DNA of 45,513 bases from the NCBI GenBank assembly GCA_947086925.1, contig CAMUAL010000014.1, positions 1-45,513 of the forward strand, written 5' to 3'. The notes under the pieces are model-generated. The model had not been told where the DNA came from, made no database searches, and worked only from the letters and a program-made list of their open reading frames with translations. Source of the DNA: an uncultured Clostridia bacterium. GTDB taxonomy: Bacteria; Bacillota; Clostridia; Christensenellales; Pumilibacteraceae. Both the position numbers and the translations under genes were made by a program. Below, piece after piece: positions 24,409 through 34,100 of the stretch; position 1 is the stretch's first letter, and each line of letters opens with the position of its first letter.

Positions 24409-24436
24409 ATCCCCCGCCAATGGCAGGGGATTTTTT
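24409..24436 (+). terminator. Intrinsic terminator of the V-ATPase operon
   Basis: ATCCCC-c-GCC (24409-24418) pairs with GGC-a-GGGGAT (24422-24431) around a 3-nt loop, followed by T6 (24431-24436). The 242 bases between ntpD and the next gene otherwise hold only the hairpins described and no plausible reading frame. Confidence 0.8.
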
Positions 24437-24488
24437 CCGCCTTGGCAAAAATTTCATTACCCAATCAATTTGTCATAATTTGTAAAAC

Positions 24489-24524
24489 AACCCCGTATAT
24501 TAAAATATCAAAATATACGGGGTT
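24489..24524. repeat. 13-bp perfect inverted repeat upstream of the 24531 gene
   Basis: AACCCCGTATATT (24489-24501) and AATATACGGGGTT (24512-24524) are exact inverted copies with a 10-bp AT-rich centre, ending six bases before the ATG. In RNA it would bury the only purine-rich sequence (GGGG) before the start codon; in DNA it looks like an operator. Confidence 0.55.
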
Positions 24525-24530
24525 TACTTT

Positions 24531-25223
24531 ATGTCAAAGTCGCGTTCGTTCGAATTAAAGATATGTTTGTTGCTTGCGGCGGCGGTGCTGAGCTATATTT
24601 TATTTTGCGGTTGCGGCAGCAGTCTCGAAAAATACGATTACGGCATTTCGGAAATACGCGACAATCTTTTTGCGGCGGAAAATGCCGACTACAAAATCAC
24701 AGCCGTTTCGGGCAAAAGGGAAGACCCCTACATATTCGACGGCGTTAGCAATGACAAGCGCGATTTCACCGTCATAACCGTTACGCCCGAGTCGTTTGCG
24801 TCCGATTTGAGCTATCGCTATAAAGCGGAGATTGACGGAGCGGTTTACGAGGGCGATTTATTACCGCACCCGTTTAACGCGTCGCTTTCGGTGGATATTC
24901 CCGTTGCGGCAAAAGCGAATTTTACTCTGTCGGTTATTGCGGGGTCGGGCGAACAGACTTTCGAAATGAAAAACTCGGTAGACGGCGAGCTTATATCCGC
25001 GGAAAAGGCTTTTAAAATCGCGCTCGGTAAAATGAAAGACGACATTAAGCAGTTCCGCGAACGCGGTAAATTCAACTGCGAAATTTACGTGCGGCTTATG
25101 CCAAACCCCATAGACGGAAGCGGCGGATACTTTTGGTACGTTGCGTTTATGTCTGCCGATAAGCGCACCGTTGCGGTGCTTCTTCGCGGCGATACGGGCG
25201 CGGTTGCGGCTGTAAAAGTGTAA
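24531..25223 (+). CDS. Putative lipoprotein or exported protein of unknown function
   Basis: The 230-residue product starts with a basic N-terminus and a hydrophobic segment (residues 9-26) ending in a Cys-rich FCGCGSS, which resembles a lipoprotein cleavage site although the -3 position is Phe, not the usual Leu. The remaining 200 residues are soluble, with a beta-rich middle and a final domain (about 150-230) that contains KIALGKMKDDIKQF and YFWYVAFMSADKRTVAVLL, reminiscent of PepSY-like folds; this is a weak resemblance. No function is assigned. The start has no normal ribosome binding site and is preceded by a long inverted repeat. Confidence 0.65.
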   Translation: MSKSRSFELKICLLLAAAVLSYILFCGCGSSLEKYDYGISEIRDNLFAAENADYKITAVSGKREDPYIFDGVSNDKRDFTVITVTPESFASDLSYRYKAEIDGAVYEGDLLPHPFNASLSVDIPVAAKANFTLSVIAGSGEQTFEMKNSVDGELISAEKAFKIALGKMKDDIKQFRERGKFNCEIYVRLMPNPIDGSGGYFWYVAFMSADKRTVAVLLRGDTGAVAAVKV

Positions 25224-25270
25224 CGCGCAAAAAAAATCGGAAAACTTGTCCGAAAATGACTTTAAACTAT

Positions 25271-25298
25271 TTGCAAATAATAATAAATGTGTTATAAT
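25271..25298 (+). promoter_or_regulatory. Promoter of the 25331 gene
   Basis: TTGCAA (25271-25276), 16-bp spacer, TATAAT (25293-25298). The predicted start near 25305 lies inside the inverted repeat that follows. Confidence 0.7.
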
Positions 25299-25299
25299 T

Positions 25300-25330
25300 A
25301 AGGATAATACAAGCATGGGGTATTATCCTT
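25300..25330. repeat. 11-bp perfect inverted repeat over the transcription start
   Basis: AAGGATAATAC (25300-25310) and GTATTATCCTT (25320-25330) are exact inverted copies with a 9-bp centre. The dyad starts two bases after the -10 box and ends at the first possible start codon, the usual place for a repressor operator. Confidence 0.55.
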
Positions 25331-26692
25331 TTGTTTATCGAAAAAACATCCGAAGTTAATATAACCGAGCCGTCGGCAGACGAATCTGCCGAGAGGGAAG
25401 AAAGTCCCATGCCCGAAAACGTATTCGCACCCGAGTCGGATTTCGTTCCCGAGTCGAATTTTGCACCCGAGCATAACGCACCGCAAACAAACATGATTGC
25501 GGTTGGAATCCGCGCGGCGTTTATAACGATTGCAGCGGTGATTTTTCTGTTCGGTTGCTATATTTCGTTTTTTCCGTATTCGGCAATGAAAATGTATTCG
25601 GCACTCGATATGAAATACATGTCGATGGTAAACGCCGAAAGATATATGAACCGCCACTCGGACGAACTTGATTTATCGGCAAGTCCCGCCGTTGTGCCCG
25701 CGCCTTTCGGCAAGTATGCCGACGCGCTTTATTGCGCCGTAAACAACTCGGTTTATCTTATGAACGAGAGTGCTACCGTAAACGGTTACGGAGACGACGA
25801 TACGCTGTTTTATGCGCAAAAGGCAGAAAAATACACGAATCTGTTTATAGGACTTTCGGGTAATACCGATTCGCTTTACGACCGCGTAAAAAGGATTGAC
25901 GATTACGGAATTTACAATTCGCCCGCGGCACTTCACCCTTATGTGTACAGCTACGCAGACAAGTTGCAAGCGGAATACTTCAAGGCGCTTTTTATTTCGG
26001 GCAAGCGCGACAGCATGCAGGAAATCGCCGAAATAGCAACGACGTATTGGGATCAGGACGATTGGACTCTTATAGGCGACCACCCCGCATCGCCCGCAGA
26101 CATAAGGCGTTACTTTGTATTTCTTTCGCAACTTACAACTTATATAAACGCCGAACTCGACAAGCTCGGTTTGTCGGAATTTATAGGAACTAACTTAACG
26201 GCTAATAAGGTGCCCGAAAGCGTGATTCTTTACGGTAACAGCAAGCCGTTCGATTTGTTTGTTTACGACGGCACCGACGTGGACGAATCGGGGAATCCCC
26301 GCGGCGAGGGAGCGTTTACTTATCTTTACGAAAACGCGGTAAGCGCGTACGGCGAATTTGCCGACTATCTCAAAAGTCAGGATTATAAGTTTGCCCCCAA
26401 AGGCGAAACTCCCGATATAGCCGAACATCTCAAATTTACGTATTACGCAAAAATATTCAACGATTACGTGCTTGCCATGAACAACATGACGGCGGTACTC
26501 AGCGCAAGCAGCAGGTATTTCGACGAGGAATACCGCACGAATCTTCAAAATGCACACTCGCGTGTGTGGCAGAATAATCTTTACGTGCAGAACGTGCATG
26601 TAAAGCGTGACGGCGTGTGGACAAACATAGGAAGTTGCTTGCTGTCCGATTGGTACACTTACGGTTGGCTTGCCGCTTACCTCGAATTTTAA
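25331..26692 (+). CDS. Membrane-anchored extracellular protein of unknown function
   Basis: I do not recognise the family. From a TTG start the product is 453 residues: an acidic Pro/Glu/Ser-rich head with a loose repeat (FAPESDF, FVPESNF, FAPEHN), one TM helix at about residues 56-77 and an outward-facing helical domain of about 375 residues. A second in-frame start, ATG at 25409 (residue 27), has an AGGGAAG-like ribosome site and may be the true one; the TTG has none. The domain is rich in Tyr, Ala and Asp with no Cys pair or catalytic motif seen. The promoter and operator-like repeat upstream suggest regulated expression. It ends 27 bases before guaB. Confidence 0.65.
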   Translation: MFIEKTSEVNITEPSADESAEREESPMPENVFAPESDFVPESNFAPEHNAPQTNMIAVGIRAAFITIAAVIFLFGCYISFFPYSAMKMYSALDMKYMSMVNAERYMNRHSDELDLSASPAVVPAPFGKYADALYCAVNNSVYLMNESATVNGYGDDDTLFYAQKAEKYTNLFIGLSGNTDSLYDRVKRIDDYGIYNSPAALHPYVYSYADKLQAEYFKALFISGKRDSMQEIAEIATTYWDQDDWTLIGDHPASPADIRRYFVFLSQLTTYINAELDKLGLSEFIGTNLTANKVPESVILYGNSKPFDLFVYDGTDVDESGNPRGEGAFTYLYENAVSAYGEFADYLKSQDYKFAPKGETPDIAEHLKFTYYAKIFNDYVLAMNNMTAVLSASSRYFDEEYRTNLQNAHSRVWQNNLYVQNVHVKRDGVWTNIGSCLLSDWYTYGWLAAYLEF

Positions 26693-26719
26693 TTCGCAAT
26701 CTTTTTAAGGAGAAAATAT

Positions 26720-28180
26720 ATGGAAAGGATTATCAAAGAAGGACTCACGTTTGACGACGTACTGCTTATACCCGCGGAGTCGCACGTATTGCCGAGTGAA
26801 GTAAACCTGAGTACCAAACTTACCGATAATATAACTCTCAACATTCCGCTTATGAGCGCGGCTATGGATACGGTTACCGAATCACGTTTAGCCATTGCCA
26901 TTGCGCGCGAGGGCGGCATGGGAATAATACATAAAAATATGCCGATAGACGCGCAAGCCGAACACGTAGATAAAGTTAAGCGAAGCGAACACGGCGTAAT
27001 TACCGACCCGTTCTTTTTGGGACCCGATAATCTTGTTTCCGACGCGCTTGCGCTTATGAACAAATACCGTATTTCGGGCGTACCCATTACAAGCAAGGGT
27101 AAGCTTGTGGGAATCCTCACAAACCGCGATTTGCGGTTCGAAACCGATTATGCCCAGCCCATTAAAAACATTATGACGAAAGAAAATCTCGTAACGGCGC
27201 CCGTAGGAACAACGCTTGACGAGGCGCAGAAGATTTTGGGCAAGCACCGCATAGAAAAGCTCCCCATAGTAGACAAAAACGGTATACTTAAAGGGCTTAT
27301 CACCATTAAGGATATAGAAAAAGCGATTCAGTATCCCAATTCGGCAAAAGATAAAAACGGCAGATTGCTTGTAGGCGCGGCTATAAGCGGCGGCAAAGAT
27401 TGCCTTGATAGGGCAAAAGCTCTCATAGATGCAAAAGTGGACTGTATAGTTCTCGATTCCGCACACGGACACAACAGTCATATAATGGATTCGGTAGAGC
27501 GCGTTAAAAACAAGTTCCCCGATATCTGCCTTGTGGCGGGTAACGTGGCGACTTTCGAGGCGGCGGAAGCGTTGTATAAGCGCGGCGCCGACGTTGTAAA
27601 AGTGGGCATAGGTCCCGGCTCGATATGCACAACACGAATAGTTGCCGGAATAGGCGTTCCGCAGGTAACCGCTATAATGGATTGCTCGGAAGCGGCTGAC
27701 AAATACGGTAAAAAGATAATAGCCGACGGCGGCGTAAAATACAGCGGCGACATAACAAAAGCAATAGCCGCGGGCGCAAACGCCGTTATGATAGGAAGTC
27801 TGTTTGCGGGAACTTCGGAAAGTCCCGGGGAACTTGAAATTTATCAGGGACGTAACTTTAAAACATACCGCGGCATGGGCAGCCTCGGCGCAATGTCGCT
27901 CGGCAGTAAAGACCGCTACTTCCAAGAGGGTGCGACGGCGGCAAAGCTTGTTCCCGAGGGCGTAGAGGGACGCGTTCCGTACCGCGGACATTTGAGCGAC
28001 ATAGTATTCCAACTTATAGGCGGTTTGCGCTCGGGCATGGGGTACTGCGGTCAGCCCGATATAGAGTCGCTCAGAACGAAAGCACGTTTTGTCAAAATTA
28101 CTGGTGCGTCGCTTGTAGAGAGTCACCCGCACGATATTGCCATTACTAAGGAAAGCCCGAATTACAGCCCCAAAAACTGA
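26720..28180 (+). CDS. guaB: IMP dehydrogenase
   Basis: Oxidises IMP to XMP with NAD, the rate-limiting step of guanine nucleotide synthesis. The 486-residue product has the TIM-barrel start EGLTFDDVLLIPA, two CBS domains at roughly residues 95-210 inserted in the barrel, the catalytic loop GPGSICTTR with Cys303, ADGGVKYSGD for the phosphate site, GSLFAGT, and the flap with the Arg-Tyr pair near YFQEG. AAGGAG lies seven bases before the ATG. With only 27 bases to the preceding gene, guaB either reads through from it or has a promoter inside it; no guanine riboswitch is visible. Confidence 0.97.
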   Translation: MERIIKEGLTFDDVLLIPAESHVLPSEVNLSTKLTDNITLNIPLMSAAMDTVTESRLAIAIAREGGMGIIHKNMPIDAQAEHVDKVKRSEHGVITDPFFLGPDNLVSDALALMNKYRISGVPITSKGKLVGILTNRDLRFETDYAQPIKNIMTKENLVTAPVGTTLDEAQKILGKHRIEKLPIVDKNGILKGLITIKDIEKAIQYPNSAKDKNGRLLVGAAISGGKDCLDRAKALIDAKVDCIVLDSAHGHNSHIMDSVERVKNKFPDICLVAGNVATFEAAEALYKRGADVVKVGIGPGSICTTRIVAGIGVPQVTAIMDCSEAADKYGKKIIADGGVKYSGDITKAIAAGANAVMIGSLFAGTSESPGELEIYQGRNFKTYRGMGSLGAMSLGSKDRYFQEGATAAKLVPEGVEGRVPYRGHLSDIVFQLIGGLRSGMGYCGQPDIESLRTKARFVKITGASLVESHPHDIAITKESPNYSPKN

Positions 28181-28297
28181 TTTGGCGGAATATTAAAGGC
28201 ACATTTTTTCCGCTACGCTTGCCGCGCCTGCGTGGTTGGCAGTCGGCAACAAAATTCAAATATAAAACCCCGCCGTTGTGCGGAAAAGGAGTGGAAA

Positions 28298-29260
28298 ATG
28301 AAAGTATCGGTACTCGGTTGCGGAAGGTGGGGTTCGTTCCTTGCGTGGTACAACAACCGTTTGGGAAACGAAGTTATTAGCTTCGGACCCGAACACGATT
28401 ACAGCTACCGCATATTAAAGGAAACGGGGCGTAACGAATACGTAAAATTCGACGAAAATATAAAACTCTCATGCAATCTCGACGAGGCGTTAAAGCACGC
28501 CGAAACGGTAATAATAAGCATTTCGAGTCAGGGATTGCGCGGTTTTGCATCGGAGATAGCAAAGCGCGACATAAAAAACAAAAAGTTTGTTCTGTGCATG
28601 AAGGGCATAGAAGAAACCACCGGTAAACGACTCAGCGAAGTTGCCGCAGAGGGCGGAATACCCAAAGAGAATATTGCCGTTTGGGTCGGTCCGGGACATA
28701 TTCAGGAATTTACAAAAAACGTGCCCAACTGTATGGTAATAGATTCGTACAGCATGGACTTAACAAAATTTCTTGCGGATTCGTTTAAAAGCGACCTTAT
28801 CCGTTTTTACTACGGCGGTGACATTATAGGCACCGAAGTCGGCGCGGCTACAAAAAACATAATGGGAATAGTGGCGGGCGTGCTCGACGGACTTAATTAC
28901 GTTACGCTTAAAGGTCCGCTTATGGCGCGCGGCGCGCGCGAAGTCGCCCGACTTATAAAAGCTCTCGGCGGCAGTGAAATGTCCGCTTACGGACTTTGCC
29001 ATTTGGGCGATTACGAAACCACTCTGTTTTCGCCGCACAGCCACAACCGCAGGTGGGGCGAGGCATATGTTCTCGGTCAGCCGTTCGAAAAGCTTGCCGA
29101 GGGTGTTGCAACCGCCCGAGCCGTTGCAAAAGTAGCCGCTAAGTTAAATGTCGATATGCCCATAACAAATGCGGTCAACGAAATGATTTCCGCAAAGACT
29201 CCGCCCAAAGAGCTTATCGCGGCTCTGTTCGGACGCGGCATAAAAGAAGAATTTGTATAA
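28298..29260 (+). CDS. gpsA: Glycerol-3-phosphate dehydrogenase (NAD(P)+), GpsA-like
   Basis: Expected to reduce dihydroxyacetone phosphate to sn-glycerol-3-phosphate for lipid synthesis. The Rossmann start VSVLGCGRWGS (residues 3-13), EVGAATKNIMGIVAGVLDG with the catalytic Lys, and GARE near residue 205 match GpsA. An unusual trait is VGPGHIQEF where typical GpsA has a GPSFA-like motif, so this may be a divergent branch with changed specificity. The start at 28298 is chosen because AAAAGGAG lies six bases upstream; a longer frame back to 28232 has no ribosome site. A terminator follows at 29280. Confidence 0.88.
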   Translation: MKVSVLGCGRWGSFLAWYNNRLGNEVISFGPEHDYSYRILKETGRNEYVKFDENIKLSCNLDEALKHAETVIISISSQGLRGFASEIAKRDIKNKKFVLCMKGIEETTGKRLSEVAAEGGIPKENIAVWVGPGHIQEFTKNVPNCMVIDSYSMDLTKFLADSFKSDLIRFYYGGDIIGTEVGAATKNIMGIVAGVLDGLNYVTLKGPLMARGAREVARLIKALGGSEMSAYGLCHLGDYETTLFSPHSHNRRWGEAYVLGQPFEKLAEGVATARAVAKVAAKLNVDMPITNAVNEMISAKTPPKELIAALFGRGIKEEFV

Positions 29261-29279
29261 AAGATTCACGCAAAAAAAT

Positions 29280-29316
29280 AAGGCGTACCGTTAATTTAAG
29301 CGGCATGCCTTTTTTG
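29280..29316 (+). terminator. Intrinsic terminator after gpsA
   Basis: AAGGCGTACCG (29280-29290) pairs with CGGCATGCCTT (29301-29311) with one wobble and one mismatch, and a T run follows. The remaining 107 bases before the next stop codon contain a short duplicated motif (GCGTTAAAA at 29331 and 29378), a G-rich run and a C8 run, but no gene. Confidence 0.75.
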
Positions 29317-29423
29317 GTTTTTCAGTATAAGCGTTAAAATACTTTGCGGTTGGGGTGGGGTAGCTTCGCACATTTAGGCGTTAAAAGTTTTGCGTACCCC
29401 CCCCGTATTTATCGTTAAAAGAA

Positions 29424-30884
29424 TTATTCTTCGGGGGCGTAGCCGAGATTTGCCGCCTGACGCATAAACGCCATGCCTATGCTGTGGTTTCGTTTTACTC
29501 CGTTGCCGTTAAGATAGCAAAGTCCGAGGTTGTAAATTGCGGCGGGGTGCCTTTGTTCAACCGCCTCTCTGAACCAATACACCGCCTGAACATAATCGGT
29601 TTCCACGTTTTTGCCGTTGTAGTAAATCGTTCCCAAAAGATTCTGTGCGTCGGCGTCGCCCGAAAGCGCGAGCGAAGAAAGTTCGTCGAAGCGCTGCCAA
29701 AATTCTTTTGCGGCAAGCTTGTTGCGGTATGTTTCCTGAGCGCGCTCGTTATCCTTAATAAGACGGCGTTCGGTGGCAATACGGTCGCTCTCATAGCCGA
29801 TAGACAAATTATACTCGCGGCGGCGTTTGGGGTCGGCAAGCACCGAATAAGCGGCTTTAACGGCTTTAAGTTTTTCGGCGTTTTCGGGGTTGGATGTATT
29901 CGAGTACCGCTTTGCGAGTTTTTCGTAAGCGGCGTCTATGTCGGCATCGGTTGCCCATATGAGCAGTCCGAGCGTACCGTACAAAGTGTTTTTCGAAAGC
30001 TTTAAATCGGCTTTGGTTTTCTTTGCCCATTCCGCCGCTTGTTTTTCCATATCGCCGAGCATTTCGAGATTTTCCGCCGCTCTCTTAATGCGGTTGTTTT
30101 CGCGCTCCCACACTCCGAGTTTTTCGTTAATGTCGGCAATGCGCTTGTTTACGTCGATTATCTTTGCTTGCATTTCGCGCTGTTTATCAAGTTGAACCGA
30201 CGGATTGTTTTTGATTGCAACGGGGTCGGCTTTTAAGCTCTCCATTTTTTCGGCAAGTTTGCGCACGGTATCGCGCGAATCGTTATTTTGCTGTTTAAGC
30301 AATTCGGTTGCGGTTTTACCGTTAAAGTGAGAGGCTTTTCTGAGCCATTGAAGCTGAATTTCGAGGTCCTGTATTTTGTCGTTTGCTTTGGCAAGCGAGC
30401 GGTCGCGGTCGAACAACTCCTGCTCCAATTCGCTTCGGTCGTTGCGATATTCGGAAATTTTTCTGTTGCTCTTTTCGGTTTCGGTTATAAGTACCTTTTT
30501 GGCAAGCTCGCGTCCTTCGCGCTGTCCGCGTTCGTAGCCTTCTTTATATGCGCGGTCGCGCACGCCCGTAAGCTGAGCTTGTACCTGCGCCTGCACCTGC
30601 GCTTGATACTGCGCCTGATACTGCGCGTTTATGTCGGCGTATGCGTTTTTTGTTTGACGCGGCGCGGTGGCTTGTTGAAGCAAGGTGTTGTACTCGGCAC
30701 GAGAGGCGGGGTCGGATAAAACCGAGTAAGCCTCGTTTACGTCGGAAAATACCCTTGCGGCTTGCGCATTGTCGGGGTTTATGTCGGGATGATATTTTTT
30801 GGCAAGATTGCGGTAGCTGTTTTTAATTTCCTCGTCGGTTGCCGAAAGCCGTACATTAAGAATCCTGTAATAATTTTTCACCAT
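29424..30884 (-). CDS. J-domain protein with second degenerate J domain and Sel1 repeats
   Basis: The 486-residue product has a canonical J domain at residues 1-66 with the HPD motif at 32-34, so it should stimulate an Hsp70 (DnaK) ATPase. A Gln/Ala repeat (QYQAQYQAQVQAQ, about 84-101) and a long coiled coil (about 105-290) follow. Residues about 296-365 form a second J-like domain (LYGTLGLL...AYEKLAKRY...AAYSVLADPKRRREYN) in which HPD is replaced by SNT. Two Sel1-type repeats end the protein (about 400-486). GAGG is very close to the ATG at 30884; the next codon, GTG at 30881, has better spacing and gives the common start MKNYYRIL, so it may be the real one. Promoter at 30964-30935. Probably a cytosolic co-chaperone or scaffold. 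Confidence 0.85.
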   Translation of the reverse strand: MVKNYYRILNVRLSATDEEIKNSYRNLAKKYHPDINPDNAQAARVFSDVNEAYSVLSDPASRAEYNTLLQQATAPRQTKNAYADINAQYQAQYQAQVQAQVQAQLTGVRDRAYKEGYERGQREGRELAKKVLITETEKSNRKISEYRNDRSELEQELFDRDRSLAKANDKIQDLEIQLQWLRKASHFNGKTATELLKQQNNDSRDTVRKLAEKMESLKADPVAIKNNPSVQLDKQREMQAKIIDVNKRIADINEKLGVWERENNRIKRAAENLEMLGDMEKQAAEWAKKTKADLKLSKNTLYGTLGLLIWATDADIDAAYEKLAKRYSNTSNPENAEKLKAVKAAYSVLADPKRRREYNLSIGYESDRIATERRLIKDNERAQETYRNKLAAKEFWQRFDELSSLALSGDADAQNLLGTIYYNGKNVETDYVQAVYWFREAVEQRHPAAIYNLGLCYLNGNGVKRNHSIGMAFMRQAANLGYAPEE

Positions 30885-30934
30885 ACACCTCTTTGATTGC
30901 TTTTTCATAAGCCCGAAATCGATTATCTTATTAA

Positions 30935-30964
30935 ATTATAAGTTATAAAGGGCAATTTAGTCAA
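30935..30964 (-). promoter_or_regulatory. Promoter of the J-domain gene
   Basis: Minus strand TTGACT (30964-30959), 18-bp spacer, TATAAT (30940-30935). No CIRCE heat-shock operator (TTAGCACTC inverted repeat) is present. Confidence 0.75.
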
Positions 30965-31014
30965 GCGGATAATGTAAAATGCGTATATGTAGCGTTTAAT
31001 ATCATGAAATCCTC

Positions 31015-31043
31015 TTGCAAAAAAACAGTCGGTGTGTTATAAT
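31015..31043 (+). promoter_or_regulatory. Promoter of the phosphorelay operon
   Basis: TTGCAA (31015-31020), 17-bp spacer, TATAAT (31038-31043) with an extended TGt. The leader is about 55 nt. Confidence 0.8.
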
Positions 31044-31104
31044 GATAATAAGAAAAATTTGCTTACCGGGATTTTTCGAGCAAAAATTGCACGAGGGATA
31101 ACAA

Positions 31105-34100
31105 ATGTTGAAAAAGAGATGGCGTGAAGTTTTGATAATTGCCGTATGTGCCGTTGCGGTAGTGGTAACGGCAGTTCTTTATTCGGTTTTTGCATCGCAA
31201 CGCATATTCAGCGAGAGTTCGTCACACCTTAGCGAAATTTACGAGCAACTCAATATCCGCGTATCCGCACAAATAGAAAACGACCGTAATTCACTTAAAA
31301 GTTGGGAAAAGTACATTTACAATACGCTTACTATAATGGGCGGCGATGACTCCGAGCAGAGCGAACAACGCAAAGATGAATTTACCGATTTCATTGAAAA
31401 ACAGCAAAACGCAATGTCTTTTTCCGATTTCTATTTTATTAAATTACCTACGCTCCAAGAGGAAGAAGAAGATTCGGAAAGAGAGGATTTGTATAAGTAC
31501 GAATATATCTGCAAATCTCCTTTGTCCGACAGCGTGGAAACGGGCATAAGATTCCGTCGCCCTCTGAGAACTCTGCTCAACGATGACAAAGGCGGCGTAG
31601 TTGGCGAGTACACAACCGAGAGCGGCGAAACAAAGCTTGTAATGCTGTTTGCCGTGGAGTTTGCGCCGCACAAATCGGACAATAGCAATTCGGTTTCCGA
31701 CAATTATGTGTACGAAGATTTCGAGTTTGCGGCAACAGGCATTTGTTACGACATGGATTTGATGCGCAAAAACCTCAGCGTGGACGTATTCGGCAAAGAC
31801 GGCGAATTTTATATCACGCTTAACGACGGCTACGTAATGCTTCAATCGGGCGGAGCGGAAAAGACGAATTATATCGAATTCCTTTCGCACGAGTGCGGAA
31901 TTTCAAACCGCAAACTTGCCGAAATACTCGGCGATTGGACTCCCGTAGACCGCGACGGAAGCGGTGTTTTAACGCAGAAAAGCGGCACGCATTTGTTTAA
32001 CGACAAAATCGACGGAAAAGAAAAATACCTCACGTATATACCCATAGGTTTTTCCGATTGGATGCTTGTGGGCGTTGTCCCTTCGAGCGTCGTAAACGCA
32101 AGTATGAGTTGGTTCCGCAACATAACCATAGCGGTTATGGCTATAATTTTCGTTTTTGCACTCGGTGCGGTTGCGTTTATTCTTTTTATGAGAATACGCC
32201 GCCGTCAGAAGGAACAACAGCTCGAAATCGAATCGAGAGACAATCTGCTCGACTTGCTCACTCTTAACAGCAATGATTTGTATATACTGTTTTCGCCCGA
32301 TACGTTCGAGGCGGATTATATAAGTTCGAACTTGACGAAAGTGCTCGGTCTCGATATTGCCGAAATCAAAAAGGATATTCGCAAAATTCTCGACGTTACC
32401 ACAAGCAAGTACAATGCGTTTACGCAAGACGGATTAAATTCGTTGCCCGTAGGCGATACGTGGGAAACCGACATTCAGATGCACCATGCTTCCGAGGATA
32501 AAAACTATTGGTTCCACCTTGTACTTTACCATTCGAGCTATAACGATAAAGACAGCTTTATCATGATGTTGTCCGACCGCACAAAAGAAAACAGTCTAAA
32601 CGAGAGTTTGGAGGACGCGCTCGAAATAGCCAAATCCGCGAACGAGGCAAAGAGCAACTTCCTTTCCAACATGTCGCACGATATTCGCACGCCTATGAAC
32701 GCCATTTTGGGCTTTGCAACGCTACTTGCCAAAGACGCCGATAAACCCGATAAGGTGCGCGAATATATCCGCAAAATATCTTTCTCGGGTCAGCATCTGT
32801 TAAGCCTTATAAACGATATTTTGGATATGAGCAAAATAGAAAGCGGAAAAACAACGCTCAACATAGAAGAATTCAGTTTGTCAGAATTTTTAGAGGAGCT
32901 TTACACTATAATTTTGCCGCAGTCGAAAGCAAAAAATCACAGCTTCGAAATGTACACCAAAGGACGCTTGCCCGAATGTGTGTTCGGCGATAAGTTGCGT
33001 CTTAATCAGGTGCTGTTGAATCTCTTGTCAAACGCAATCAAGTACACGCCCGACGGCGGTCACATAGAGCTTACCGTAGAGGCACTCGGTAAAACCGTTC
33101 ACCATCACACTCATTTGCGCATAACGGTCAAAGACGACGGCATAGGTATGAGCAGTGATTTCGTAAAAGATATATTCAGTCCGTTCTCGCGCGAAACCAA
33201 TTCCCGAACAAAAGGCATACAAGGCACGGGGCTCGGCATGGCTATCGCCAAAAATATAGTAAACCTTATGGGCGGTACGATTTCGGTAAACAGCGAGCTC
33301 GGCAAGGGCAGTATTTTTACCGTGGAGCTCGAACTTGCCAACGCAAATCAGAACATGTACGACGATAAGGAGTTCTGGTTGCACCACAACGTAACCAAAG
33401 TGCTTGTGGTAGACGACGAAGAAGATATATGCTTGGGCGTGCGCGAGCTTATGGAAAACACGGGAGTAGACATTCAGTACGCGCTCAGCGGCAAAAAAGC
33501 AATCGAAATGGTTTCCGAGGCGTTCGATTCGGGCGATGGCTATCACATAGTTTTGCTCGATTGGAAAATGCCCGATATGGACGGAATAGAAACGGCTAAA
33601 ATCATACGCAAAAAAGTCGGACCCGAAGTGCCTATAATGGTGCTTACTTCGTACAGCTTCGACGATATAGAGGAAGACGCGAGAAAAGCCGGCATTAACC
33701 TGTTCCTGTCGAAACCGTTCTTTGTATCCAACTTCCGCAACGCAGTCGAGAAATTGAAAGACGGCGATACAAGCGAGCTGTCGGAAATTCCCAAAGAAGC
33801 TCAGCTCAATGGACTTAAAGTGCTTGCCGCCGAGGATAACGAGATTAACGCCGAGATACTTTTGGAACTTCTCGATATAGAGGGCGTAAAATGCGATATT
33901 GCGTCAAACGGCGAAGAAGCGTACAATAAATTCGTAAACTCCGAAGCGGGACAATACGACATGATTTTCATGGACGTTCAAATGCCCGTGCTCAACGGCT
34001 ACGATGCAACGCGCAAAATTCGCGCGAGCTCGCATCCGTGCGCTAAAACCATACCCATTATCGCCATGACTGCAAACGCGTTCGACGACGACGTTAAAAA

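Noticed and set aside
25315..25330. An ATG inside the 25300-25330 inverted repeat as the start of the following gene.
   Set aside because: It is out of frame with the long reading frame and meets no ribosome site.
26888..28132. A long open frame (over 400 codons) antisense to guaB, and similar ones antisense to ntpB (22309-23361) and the M3 gene (7905-8735).
   Set aside because: They mirror the codon bias of strongly conserved genes on the other strand, have no ribosome sites and encode Arg/Tyr/Cys-rich sequence unlike real proteins.
29331..29404. Duplicated GCGTTAAAA motif with adjacent G-rich and C8 runs between gpsA and the J-domain gene.
   Set aside because: Two imperfect copies only, no transcript or gene attached; probably chance or an old local duplication.
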